Origin: CAYHZG01 sp964361105
Lineage (GTDB): Bacteria; Patescibacteriota; Minisyncoccia; 2-02-FULL-40-12
NCBI GenBank assembly: GCA_964361105.1
Contig: CAYHZG010000012.1
Location: 1-11,094 of the forward strand
Length of the DNA: 11,094 nucleotides
Direction: 5' to 3'
In this document: one piece after another, positions 1 to 5,357 of the stretch
Numbering within the stretch: position 1 is the stretch's first letter
Layout of the letters: each line of letters opens with the position of its first letter
Notes under the pieces: generated by a model
Seen by the model: the letters and a program-made list of their open reading frames with translations, nothing else
What the model was told of the DNA's origin: nothing
Databases searched by the model: none
Made by a program: the position numbers and the translations under genes

Positions 1-2
1 TG

Positions 3-218
3 ACAACATTTCTGAAAAACATCGGCTCGAACCATATTTTGCGGAATCGGGAATTCGTTTTTATCCCCAAAATTGAATACGAATTAGTCGCCGAGCGAAG
101 CGAGGCGAACCAAAACTCTTTGACTTTTCCTACGTGGTGCCGGCGGCAGGGATCGAACCTGCGGCCTAACGCTTATGAAACGTCCGCTCTGCCACTGAGC
201 TACGCCGGCGATAAATAA
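3..218 (+). CDS. C-terminal fragment of a probable second large serine recombinase, reading into tRNA-Met
   Basis: An open frame enters from the left edge and stops at TAA 216-218, giving 71 residues with no start codon. Its first part (FLKNIGSNHILRNREFVFIP, then KIEYELVAER) has the IGSN-hIL-x3-hxF pattern that I associate with the C-terminal tails of large serine recombinases from Patescibacteria; this is recalled similarity, not a search. The last 25 or so residues (CRRQGSNLRPNAYETSALPL) are simply the antisense translation of the tRNA-Met at 135-209, so they are not a conserved domain. An integrase whose 3' end lies in a tRNA gene is what integration into that tRNA would leave. The neighbouring complete recombinase at 346-1902 shows the same arrangement in mirror image. 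Only the tail is present, so no catalytic residue can be checked. A competing frame at 2-76 is shorter and less convincing. Confidence 0.5.
   Translation, partial: TTFLKNIGSNHILRNREFVFIPKIEYELVAERSEANQNSLTFPTWCRRQGSNLRPNAYETSALPLSYAGDK
135..209 (-). tRNA. tRNA-Met (anticodon CAT), elongator type or tRNA-Ile2
   Basis: Read on the minus strand, the cloverleaf is complete. The acceptor GCCGGCG pairs with CGCCGGC, the D-arm is GCTC/GAGC, and the anticodon loop is TTCATAA with anticodon CAT on the stem GACGT/GCGTT. The T-arm is GCAGG-TTCGATC-CCTGC, followed by discriminator A and an encoded CCA (135-137). The first pair is G1-C72, so it lacks the 1:72 mismatch of initiator tRNA. It is therefore elongator Met, or the Ile2 tRNA whose C34 becomes lysidine; sequence alone does not separate them. 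Its 3' half is overlapped antisense by the recombinase-like frame at 3-218, which marks it as a likely integration site. Confidence 0.95.
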
Positions 219-219
219 A

Positions 220-266
220 ATGATAGTTGAATTTCACTTGATTTTCAAGTTTATTTATTATATTAT
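220..266. promoter_or_regulatory. Divergent, overlapping promoters for the two tRNA-Met genes
   Basis: Plus strand: -35 TTGATT (238-243), 17-bp spacer, -10 TATTAT (261-266), reading toward tRNA-fMet with a leader of about 40 nt. Minus strand: -35 TTGAAA (243-248), 17-bp spacer (226-242), -10 TATCAT (220-225), starting about 4 nt before the other tRNA. The two -35 boxes share base 243 and lie in the near-palindrome CTTGATTTTCAAG, so one polymerase should exclude the other. The boxes are read directly from sequence; promoter activity is inferred. Confidence 0.65.
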
Positions 267-281
267 TTCCTAATCGCGGGC

Positions 282-301
282 CGTCTCGCCGCAGGCGGAC
301 G
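282..301 (+). repeat. GC-rich hairpin in the leader of the tRNA-fMet transcript
   Basis: CGTC-T-CGCC-GCA-GGCG-GACG folds into an 8-bp stem with a single T bulge and a 3-nt loop. It lies between the predicted transcription start and the mature tRNA 5' end at 315. It may be a processing element or a dispersed genomic repeat unit; no second copy is visible in this window. Confidence 0.4.
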
Positions 302-314
302 AGCCTCGCATAGC

Positions 315-388
315 CGCGGGGTGGAGAAGCGGTATCTCGGGTGGCTCATAACCACCAGATGGCGGGTTCGACTCCCGCCCCCGCAACA
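315..388 (+). tRNA. Initiator tRNA-fMet (anticodon CAT), 3' CCA not encoded
   Basis: The acceptor CGCGGGG faces CCCCGCA, leaving the C1 x A72 mismatch that defines bacterial initiator tRNA. The D-stem GAGA/TCTC gives the A11:U24 pair, a second initiator hallmark. The anticodon loop CTCATAA (345-351) carries CAT at 347-349. The anticodon stem GGTGG/CCACC keeps G30-C40 and G31-C39, but has T29-A41 where the usual third G-C pair would be. The T-arm is GCGGG-TTCGACT-CCCGC. After discriminator A386 the DNA reads CAAAG instead of CCA, unlike the other tRNA here, so CCA must be added after transcription. The missing CCA fits a 3' end rewritten by integration of the element whose recombinase overlaps this gene. 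Confidence 0.93.
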
Positions 389-390
389 AA
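345..390. other. Probable left attachment site (attL) of the right-hand element, within the tRNA-fMet 3' half
   Basis: The recombinase reading frame runs into the antisense strand of tRNA-fMet, and its stop codon (346-348) overlaps the anticodon. Chromosome and element sequence must join in or next to this interval. The exact crossover dinucleotide cannot be placed without the matching right end, which is not in the window. The location is inferred from the overlap. Confidence 0.5.
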
Positions 391-1902
391 GTGTGTTTTG
401 TCTCCGTCAAACGTGCGAGAAAGCTCGAAGACATGCGACAAACAAGCGGTGCCAAAAGAGTTTTTTGACCGGTCGAAAACAAGCCCCTTCGGCAGCACCA
501 ACTGCTGGAATCGCTGTTTTTGCTTGATTTCGCGGAGATTCTGCCAGTGGCCGGCCGGATCCTTAATAAACTTAACCGCGTAAGAGATACTGGCTTCTAA
601 GTCGAACTCCTCTGTTTTGGACTCGTTCCGGGAAATCTGCAAACCGGTAATCTGATTGTCTATCTTATCAATCATGCTAGTAAGAATATCCGGTCTGATT
701 TCGCCCTTGGCGCCCATCTCCAAATACTCCTCTTTCCGCTTTTTTAATTTTTTCAATTCCTGCTCGTGGCTTTGTGTTTGAACCTCTAAGACGCTTTTAT
801 CCCGTTTCCAGACATCCAGAACGACTTCCTTGAACGCCTCTAAGAAATTATCCTTTGGCGTTATCTGCCGAAGCAGATCCAAGAACATTCCTTCAATATC
901 GACTCTTTTAACGTTGAGATTGTAATGTCCGCAATTCTTCTCGTTATAGCAACGGTAATACGGATGCTTTTTACCGTTTCTGCCTGTCTGCCAGCTGGCG
1001 GTCATTTTTCTGCCGCAAACGCAATAAACAAAACCTCTCAAGGGAAATTCAGGGTTCAAGATAAGGCGAGGGGCGGTCAAATTTCTTGACCGCCCCGACT
1101 TGAAAAAAAGGATCTGCCTGTATTCTTCCATGCTGATCATCGGTTGATGCAATCCTTGGTATTCTTTTTTGTTCCAAGGACTGATTAGAATCCCGGCATA
1201 GAACTTGTCTTTTAAGATTCTCTCAACTAACTGGGGGAACATCGGCTTGCCGGTTCTCGTCTTCAGCCCCCACTTGTTAAAGGCCCGTGTAAGGCTTGCT
1301 ACCGTCTGTTCGCCTCTTGCAAACGCCTTAAGGCCCTTTTGAATCAAATAGAAGCGTTCTGGGTCAATCTCGTCCGGCTGGTTCTTCCGCCTTTCTTTCC
1401 TTGTTTTTGAGTGGATGTACCCGATCGGCGGATGCCACGGCCAGATACCTTCAGTGATTTTCCGATGCATTCCGCCCTCGCATCTCTGCTTTCTGATATC
1501 GTTCTCGAACTGGGCATAGGCCGCTAATACACCTTCGGTCATTTTTCCGATCGGATCGTCATTTATCGGTTCTGTAACCGAATGCAAAGTAGTTCCATAT
1601 TTCATCAGCTGGGCTCTCAACGCGAAATGGTCGATCTGGTTCCTTGCGAACCGGTCAATCTTCCAAACAATGAACGCCGACAATTTCCCTCTGTGTCTCC
1701 GGCAGTAGTCCAGCGCCCTGATCAGCTCGGTTCTGTCTGCCGCGGTTGCCGACTCTCCTTTCTCGATAAAAACTTCGTCTATCTCGATATCTTTGTTTTT
1801 GGCGTATTCAAGGCAGGCCTCTTTTTGACCATCTAAGCTCGTGCCTTGGGTCTGTTCCTGCGATGACACCCTGCAATAGACAATGCCTCTTGATTTTGAC
1901 AT
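346..1902 (-). CDS. Large serine recombinase (site-specific integrase)
   Basis: This 518-residue enzyme should catalyse integration and excision of the element by a double-strand exchange through a phosphoserine link. The N-terminal resolvase domain has YCRVSS with the nucleophile at Ser13, and the conserved KIDRFARN segment near residue 80. The recombinase domain follows (IGYIHSK through GRSRNL). A zinc ribbon comes next (CVCGRKM, then YRCYNEKNCGH), then a charged coiled coil (EQELKKLKKRKEEYLEM), all in the order usual for large serine integrases. The last 13 residues (VAGAGVEPAIWWL) are the antisense reading of tRNA-fMet, and the TGA stop overlaps the anticodon, so this tail belongs to the insertion site rather than to the enzyme. 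Start 1902 begins MSKSRGIVYCRVS, the expected distance from the catalytic serine. A possible -10 (TATTAT, 1927-1932) leaves a leader of about 20 nt. Family call is firm; target site is inferred. Confidence 0.95.
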   Translation of the reverse strand: MSKSRGIVYCRVSSQEQTQGTSLDGQKEACLEYAKNKDIEIDEVFIEKGESATAADRTELIRALDYCRRHRGKLSAFIVWKIDRFARNQIDHFALRAQLMKYGTTLHSVTEPINDDPIGKMTEGVLAAYAQFENDIRKQRCEGGMHRKITEGIWPWHPPIGYIHSKTRKERRKNQPDEIDPERFYLIQKGLKAFARGEQTVASLTRAFNKWGLKTRTGKPMFPQLVERILKDKFYAGILISPWNKKEYQGLHQPMISMEEYRQILFFKSGRSRNLTAPRLILNPEFPLRGFVYCVCGRKMTASWQTGRNGKKHPYYRCYNEKNCGHYNLNVKRVDIEGMFLDLLRQITPKDNFLEAFKEVVLDVWKRDKSVLEVQTQSHEQELKKLKKRKEEYLEMGAKGEIRPDILTSMIDKIDNQITGLQISRNESKTEEFDLEASISYAVKFIKDPAGHWQNLREIKQKQRFQQLVLPKGLVFDRSKNSFGTACLSHVFELSRTFDGDKTHFVAGAGVEPAIWWL

Positions 1903-1944
1903 ATTTGCATAATCTTTGAGTCCGCTATAATATACAATGAGCGT

Positions 1945-1968
1945 GGAGATCTCCTTCGGGAGGTCTTC
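1945..1968. terminator. Strong UUCG hairpin upstream of the recombinase, possible plus-strand terminator
   Basis: AGATCTCC (1947-1954) pairs with GGAGGTCT (1959-1966) around a TTCG tetraloop; two more pairs extend the foot. TCATTTTAT follows on the plus strand, a modest U-tract. On the minus strand no U-tract follows, so as a terminator it would act on rightward transcripts. No rightward gene precedes it, so it could instead be a recombinase leader or operator structure. Confidence 0.4.
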
Positions 1969-2048
1969 ATTTTATATCCGGCGAAGTTCAAAGATTTTTA
2001 ATTAACCGCATATTATCGACCTTAGGGTTAAAAACCCCGAATTGCTTA

Positions 2049-2243
2049 CTATTTGGCAGGCAATTCGCGATTTTCAACACCATTCTGCCCTGTTTCTTGT
2101 AGGGGGCCAGAGTTCTGCCTATATTGCAAATCCTCGATTATCAACTCTGCCAGCCCGTAAAGCGTGTTCAAAACCTCCCGAGCTTCCTGATCTGGCATAT
2201 TCGGCTTTCCTAAAAGTTTTTTTATTCTTTGGATACTTATCAT
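2049..2243 (-). CDS. Small helical protein of mobile-element type, function unknown
   Basis: This 64-residue protein has a basic start (ISIQRIKKLLGK) and one clear amphipathic helix (DQEAREVLNTLYGLAELIIE), then a polar tail. The pattern (acidic EAREV, then LYGLAELIIE) resembles small accessory proteins I associate with Patescibacteria mobile elements next to serine recombinases, but I cannot name a family. The stop is TAG at 2049-2051. The gene lies 29 bp downstream of the winged-helix gene on the same strand and 146 bp upstream of the recombinase, so the three genes are probably co-oriented parts of one integration/replication module. No Shine-Dalgarno precedes the ATG. A 5-bp hairpin (GGGTT-AAA-AACCC, about 2024-2036) follows the gene but has no U-tract. 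Confidence 0.6.
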   Translation of the reverse strand: MISIQRIKKLLGKPNMPDQEAREVLNTLYGLAELIIEDLQYRQNSGPLQETGQNGVENRELPAK

Positions 2244-2272
2244 TTGAATACATACCGCGAGCTATGATTTTG

Positions 2273-2758
2273 TTAAAAATCAGCTGCTCGCTCTCTTGTT
2301 AAGAGAGATTTCTGAAGTACTCTTTGTGTACTATCTGTATTACCTTGTTGGATATTGTCAGCTTGGTTGTCGTTTTCAGCAGGCAAGTTTGTTGAATCTG
2401 ACTTTACTCCGGAGATTTTTTTCAATATCGTGACTAATTTCTTTGTGTCTATTTGGAAAAACCGTCTTGCAGGAATACCAGCTATTTTTACTTTGAGAAC
2501 TCCTAAAACAACCCATCTTTTGATAGCTCTTGATTGTTCTGATCTAGTAAGGCAAGTCTCTTTTTTAACCTCGTCAATAGTTTTATAAATCCAGTCCTCA
2601 TAGTCTCCCTTGCCCCACCAATAAAGAAGCTGGGACATGAAAAGTCCTGCGGTAGCACTCCCGGCCAATTTGGCCAAAAGAGGATTAAATCCGATAGGTT
2701 TTATTGATAAACTTTCGAGTAGAAGCGTATTAAAGTTTTTACTTACTCTTTTGCTCAT
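2273..2758 (-). CDS. Winged-helix protein resembling phage/plasmid replisome organiser
   Basis: This 161-residue protein opens with a helical segment (FNPLLAKLAGSATAGLFMSQ, then LLYWWGKG). A compact helix-turn-helix follows: WIYKTIDEVKKETCLTRSEQ leads into a recognition helix (SRAIKRWVVLGVLKVK) and a wing (GIPARRFFQID). This order is typical of N-terminal DNA-binding domains of phage replisome organisers and replication initiators on mobile elements. A low-complexity polar tail replaces any helicase-loader domain, so it is the DNA-binding half only, or the partner is separate. An AAAGGA Shine-Dalgarno lies about 10 nt before the ATG, one of the few good ribosome sites here. The inverted-repeat cluster at 2794-2839 lies directly upstream and could be its operator or the origin it binds. 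A CTCTCTT/AAGAGAG hairpin (2291-2307) falls inside its last codons. Replication role is inferred. Confidence 0.65.
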   Translation of the reverse strand: MSKRVSKNFNTLLLESLSIKPIGFNPLLAKLAGSATAGLFMSQLLYWWGKGDYEDWIYKTIDEVKKETCLTRSEQSRAIKRWVVLGVLKVKIAGIPARRFFQIDTKKLVTILKKISGVKSDSTNLPAENDNQADNIQQGNTDSTQRVLQKSLLTRERAADF

Positions 2759-2793
2759 TTTAATTACATCCTTTTAATCTGTTTTGATAAAAC

Positions 2794-2839
2794 AATAACC
2801 GCCAGCGGTGACTCCGGCGGTTATTATGGTGACGTCACC
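2794..2839. promoter_or_regulatory. Inverted-repeat cluster (operator, attenuator or replication origin candidate)
   Basis: AATAACCGCC (2794-2803) and GGCGGTTATT (2816-2825) form a perfect 10-bp inverted repeat around a 12-nt loop. Three bases later comes the perfect 12-bp palindrome GGTGACGTCACC (2828-2839). The hexamer GGTGAC occurs in the loop (2807-2812) and again in the palindrome (2828-2833), exactly 21 bp apart, about two helical turns. This phasing suggests a dimeric DNA-binding protein. On the minus strand the large hairpin is followed by GTTTTATC, so it could also act as an attenuator in front of the winged-helix gene. Confidence 0.5.
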
Positions 2840-2857
2840 GCAACAACCAATTTTTGA

Positions 2858-2887
2858 TTAAACAAAAATAGGATTGTTAATCCTATT
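2858..2887 (-). terminator. Rho-independent terminator of the 232-residue gene
   Basis: Read on the minus strand, AATAGGATT (from 2887) and AATCCTATT (to 2867) form a perfect 9-bp stem with loop AAC, followed directly by TTTGTTT. It lies about 50 bp after the stop codon of the gene at 2940-3638. The stem is AT-rich, so it may be only moderately efficient. Confidence 0.55.
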
Positions 2888-2939
2888 GAAACAAAGAGTA
2901 AACAGTCTGGAAAAGAATCCCAATACTCCTTATTCGGCG

Positions 2940-3638
2940 TCAAAATCCCTTAAAATGGCGATGGTTGTAAAATACTTTTTCCACAGCATCCTCTGAAACT
3001 TTTATTTTGTATTTGTTTAACATCAAAGAGGCTACCACAGCCTTTTTATAAGAAAATGTTTTCCCAAGCATTTTTTCCAGTTCAGCTTTTGGTTTCGCAT
3101 ATAATCTCATGATCAGAAGATTTCTCTTTACTTCTTTCATGGGGCTGAGTCTTTTTAAGGATGCTCCCTTTTCAGCTAACCTTCTTTTTATACGCTTCCA
3201 GTTTCTCTCTATGAACTTCCTGACATACTTTTCGTCTGTATGTTCAAAAATAAACAATTTAACAAATGGTTGGTTTTGTTTAATCCAGTACTCTTCCAAT
3301 TTTGGGTCTGGATCAAATTCGCAAAACATCATGTGGTCATTTACTTGGTAAAACCATTCTGATTTGATGCCACAAATGATATAACTTTCAAGTAAATTGC
3401 TTATGTGATTTGGTAACTTATATTTATCCATCAAGTCAAAGTATCTATTTAACAGTTTGCGATATGTTTTTACGGGAATACGAGAAAACCACTTTTTGCC
3501 CTCTTTCAGTGAGCTGAAACCATCAATGTGAATTCCTAACTCATCTCTGATCGCATCTATTTTTTTATTTACGTTTATATCAAGTATAAACCGATAAAAA
3601 AGCTCTTCTGATTTAGTTGTTTTCGTGTCACCGCTCAT
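2940..3638 (-). CDS. Unrecognised 232-residue basic, largely helical protein
   Basis: I do not recognise a family. The N-terminal third contains helix-rich segments (IDAIRDELGIHID, then VKTYRKLLNRYFDLMDKYKL). The middle is aromatic and acidic (WFYQVNDHMMFCEFDPDPKL). A very basic stretch follows (RKFIERNWKRIKRRLAEKG), and the C-terminal end (SYKKAVVASLMLNKYKIKVS, then EDAVEKVFYNHR) could be a helix-turn-helix. The charge pattern suggests nucleic-acid binding. There is no signal peptide or membrane segment. A GGAG lies about 13 nt before the ATG, and an inverted repeat fills the leader, so expression is probably controlled. It sits alone between its own extended -10 promoter and terminator, back to back with the plus-strand operon at 3855-4600. 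Confidence 0.75.
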   Translation of the reverse strand: MSGDTKTTKSEELFYRFILDINVNKKIDAIRDELGIHIDGFSSLKEGKKWFSRIPVKTYRKLLNRYFDLMDKYKLPNHISNLLESYIICGIKSEWFYQVNDHMMFCEFDPDPKLEEYWIKQNQPFVKLFIFEHTDEKYVRKFIERNWKRIKRRLAEKGASLKRLSPMKEVKRNLLIMRLYAKPKAELEKMLGKTFSYKKAVVASLMLNKYKIKVSEDAVEKVFYNHRHFKGF

Positions 3639-3654
3639 TGTTTTGATTCCACTC

Positions 3655-3694
3655 CAAAAGCTTCAATCTTTCAAGCTTTTGTTGTAATATACCA
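3655..3694 (-). promoter_or_regulatory. Extended -10 promoter and leader inverted repeat of the 232-residue gene
   Basis: Minus strand TGGTATATT (3694-3686) fits the extended -10 pattern TGnTAnnnT; no clear -35 is visible. Just downstream, CAAAAGCTT (3655-3663) and AAGCTTTTG (3673-3681) form a perfect 9-bp inverted repeat with a 9-nt loop. It overlaps the expected transcription start and lies directly before a GGAG ribosome site. It may be an operator or an RNA hairpin controlling translation. Confidence 0.5.
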
Positions 3695-3747
3695 GATAAC
3701 AATTTAATCGCCTAAACTCGCGATTTTTCGCGAACATGGCACTAAAA

Positions 3748-3843
3748 ACCAGTAACGGATATTAAACCCATCGTAAGGGGCTACCGTTACTGGTCATGCG
3801 CCGAAAGGCGTATGGATGGCGAAAGCCATCACCCTGCGGTGGG
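3748..3843 (+). ncRNA. Array of directly abutting hairpins, two with GAAA loops (structured RNA or ssDNA element)
   Basis: Hairpin 1: ACCAGTAACGG (3748-3758) pairs with CCGTTACTGGT (3784-3794), with an inner CCC/GGG stem. Hairpin 2: CATGCGCC (3795-3802), loop GAAA, GGCGTATG (3807-3814), 8 bp with one wobble. Hairpin 3: GATGGC (3815-3820), loop GAAA, GCCATC (3825-3830). Hairpin 4: CCC/GGG or CACC/GGTG at 3830-3843, followed by CTTTGTGTTTT. Hairpins 1 to 3 touch with no unpaired base between them. As RNA this would be a stacked, GNRA-capped structure ending like a terminator. As single-stranded DNA the GCGAAAGC core of hairpin 3 is known to form an unusually stable mini-hairpin. It directly precedes the small-protein operon. 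The strand is assigned by the T-rich end and could be wrong. Confidence 0.6.
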
Positions 3844-3854
3844 CTTTGTGTTTT

Positions 3855-4088
3855 ATGAAAGAGTTGAATTGGAAAACAATTTTATCCATAGCAATCCTGA
3901 TTTACGCGGTCAGTTTTGGCTTTCAAGTCTATTCAAATTATCAATCGAAAAAAGAAACTCTGCGACATACCGAATTTGAAGAATGCATAACTGCCTTGAA
4001 AATTTACCAGCAAGACGATTCTTTATTCAAAGATCTATTTAAGACTTATAAAGGACCTAAATCACTGGATGATTGTTATGGAAAATGA
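3855..4088 (+). CDS. Small single-pass membrane protein, unknown function
   Basis: This is a 77-residue protein. The N-terminal segment is one hydrophobic helix (WKTILSIAILIYAVSFGF) after a short basic start, so it is a signal anchor or uncleaved signal. The rest is polar, with two cysteines (EFEECITALKIYQQDD and DDCYGK) that could pair outside the membrane. I start it at ATG 3855, not at the in-frame ATG 3816, because the extra 13 codons would lie inside the hairpin array. No Shine-Dalgarno is visible. Its end overlaps the next start by 11 bp, so the pair is probably translationally coupled. No family recognised. Confidence 0.6.
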   Translation: MKELNWKTILSIAILIYAVSFGFQVYSNYQSKKETLRHTEFEECITALKIYQQDDSLFKDLFKTYKGPKSLDDCYGK

Positions 4089-4395
4089 GAATAAGAATAA
4101 AATAAAAAAATGGGGTTTGGCTGGTTACCTTATAGCCGGTGCAATTTTTATTCTCTCAAATAAATTCAAAGTAACTATATTTCATGATCTAATAGTTCTT
4201 GTGATCGCGATTTATGCCGGCAATCGTTTTTACTACCTGAGAGAAAGGCTTAGATTTACCGAGAATAGGTTCTTAAAAAATCTGCTGGCAACCATCATAA
4301 TTTTATTCCTGTCAGCTTTACTAATTGGATTCTTAACGCCGCTTCTAAGCTTGGTCATTTTCCACTCTCGATTTAGGGGTTTATTGCCGCTATAA
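4078..4395 (+). CDS. Small multi-pass membrane protein, holin-like in size
   Basis: This 105-residue protein has a charged N-terminus (MENENKNKIKKW) and about three hydrophobic segments: GLAGYLIAGAIFILS, then DLIVLVIAIYAGNRFYY, then a long one (NLLATIIILFLSALLIGFLT onward). A basic linker (LRERLRFTENRFLKN) lies between the second and third. An earlier in-frame ATG exists at 4069, but ATG 4078 gives the better start. The small size, several membrane passes and charged ends are compatible with a holin, but also with a toxin or a simple membrane accessory. It is the middle gene of a three-gene operon, 4 nt before the next ATG. Confidence 0.6.
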   Translation: MENENKNKIKKWGLAGYLIAGAIFILSNKFKVTIFHDLIVLVIAIYAGNRFYYLRERLRFTENRFLKNLLATIIILFLSALLIGFLTPLLSLVIFHSRFRGLLPL

Positions 4396-4399
4396 ATAG

Positions 4400-4600
4400 A
4401 TGATGAAAACATTTGCCGAAAAATTAGATTGGCATAATAAATTCTGCCAAGTGCTGCTGGCCGCGGCTCGCGACTCAATCACCCAATCCAAATGGGCCGA
4501 AGCCAACCAGCTGATCAATTTAGTAGACGTTACTATCAGTAGATTTGAAATAGAAAATAAAAAAGATCTACAAACACTTAAAGAGATAGTCTCAACCTAG
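4400..4600 (+). CDS. Small soluble helical protein, unknown function
   Basis: This 66-residue protein has two predicted amphipathic helices: FAEKLDWHNKFCQVLLAAAR, then WAEANQLINLVDVTISRFEI with a charged end. There is no membrane segment or known motif. It follows the membrane protein with a 4-nt gap and is the last gene of the small plus-strand operon. ATG codons at 4400 and 4403 are both possible. Its last 9 bases overlap the end of the convergent DUF3800 gene, so the two transcripts collide here with no terminator between them. Confidence 0.55.
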   Translation: MMKTFAEKLDWHNKFCQVLLAAARDSITQSKWAEANQLINLVDVTISRFEIENKKDLQTLKEIVST

Positions 4601-5314
4601 AGTCGGCCGCCATTTCCAGATATCAAATTTACAGTCCATTGGTTCATTAGGAACAGACAATGGCTGGCCAGCATAATTTTCAATAAACTTAATCATTTCC
4701 TGTTTATATGATTGGTCACCTGATCCATTCCAAACCTCTCCTATAGCACCACAGATTAGATCGGTAAATTGAGTAAGAGAACAAATATGGGATGTGTGTC
4801 GTCCTAAAAAATCAATTGAATCACTAACTGGCCTAACTCCAGAATACTTAGATTTAAGCTTTTTTATCTCCATTTCTGTATAAGATTTAAGATCATTAAA
4901 ATTTAACGTACTCACGTTAAATTCATCAATAACTATATGAAATTTTGTATCTATCTGATTAGGCCTAGCTATTATATGTCTTGCTTTATTAAAAAGTAGA
5001 AAGTAGTAAAATTTCATAAAAGCAAGCTGTTTATTTTTATGATGGTAAGTATTGAAATCAACTAACTTTGTATCTACGATAATCGCTTTGAACTCAGGAG
5101 TGAATTTTTCAAAAGTATATCCTACAAACTTTTTATAGCAATCTAATTTACCTTGTGTTAATTTAGACCACTTGATTTCGCCCCAAAACTTTTCTCGTAA
5201 CCTAAAAGTAGCGATATCTTTTTCATATTCGGCCAACTTATTCCTAGATATCCAAGTAGATCCTATCACCCAAATCTGTTTATCGATATTGCTTTCATCA
5301 CATGCGCCAAACAT
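4592..5314 (-). CDS. DUF3800 family protein
   Basis: This 240-residue protein begins MFGACDESN, the N-terminal x-DES signature of DUF3800, an RNase H-like fold whose aspartate belongs to a predicted metal site. Further family-like features are WVIGSTWISRN, EIKWSKLTQGKLDCYKKF, the strand FKAIIVDTK, and a central acidic strand (FHIVIDEFN, near residue 130). A late helix, SLTQFTDLICGAIG, holds a conserved-looking Asp. Family members often occur in mobile elements and defence neighbourhoods; the biochemical role is not settled. I place the start at 5314: a longer in-frame start at 5368 would put a terminator hairpin inside the coding region and add an unrelated 18-residue tail, while DUF3800 proteins start only a few residues before DES. 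It lies just downstream of the methyltransferase operon, suggesting a shared defence role (inferred). Confidence 0.75.
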   Translation of the reverse strand: MFGACDESNIDKQIWVIGSTWISRNKLAEYEKDIATFRLREKFWGEIKWSKLTQGKLDCYKKFVGYTFEKFTPEFKAIIVDTKLVDFNTYHHKNKQLAFMKFYYFLLFNKARHIIARPNQIDTKFHIVIDEFNVSTLNFNDLKSYTEMEIKKLKSKYSGVRPVSDSIDFLGRHTSHICSLTQFTDLICGAIGEVWNGSGDQSYKQEMIKFIENYAGQPLSVPNEPMDCKFDIWKWRPTLG

Positions 5315-5324
5315 GATTGTCAGA

Positions 5325-5357
5325 TTAATAAAGAAAAGGGGAGGCTTTCGACCTCCC
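5325..5357 (-). terminator. Rho-independent terminator closing the methyltransferase operon
   Basis: On the minus strand, GGGAGG (5357-5352) pairs with CCTCCC (5344-5339) around TCGAAAG, followed by CTTTTCTTTATT. It lies 26 bp after the stop of the 48-residue gene and just before the DUF3800 start. DUF3800 expression may thus depend on readthrough, or on a promoter I could not identify. Plus-strand sequence after the hairpin (ATTTTCATC) is also T-rich, so it could work both ways. Confidence 0.75.

Noticed and set aside
2..76. Alternative partial frame at the left edge, 24 residues ending at TGA 74-76
   Set aside because: It is short and overlaps the 3-218 frame, which is longer and has a recombinase-tail pattern. 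It remains possible, but is less likely.
270..583. Several short frames on both strands over the tRNA-fMet region
   Set aside because: They are shadows of the tRNA and of the recombinase gene.
3816..3854. Upstream start giving a 90-residue version of the 77-residue membrane protein
   Set aside because: The added 13 codons lie in the hairpin array and there is no ribosome site; ATG 3855 places the membrane helix normally.
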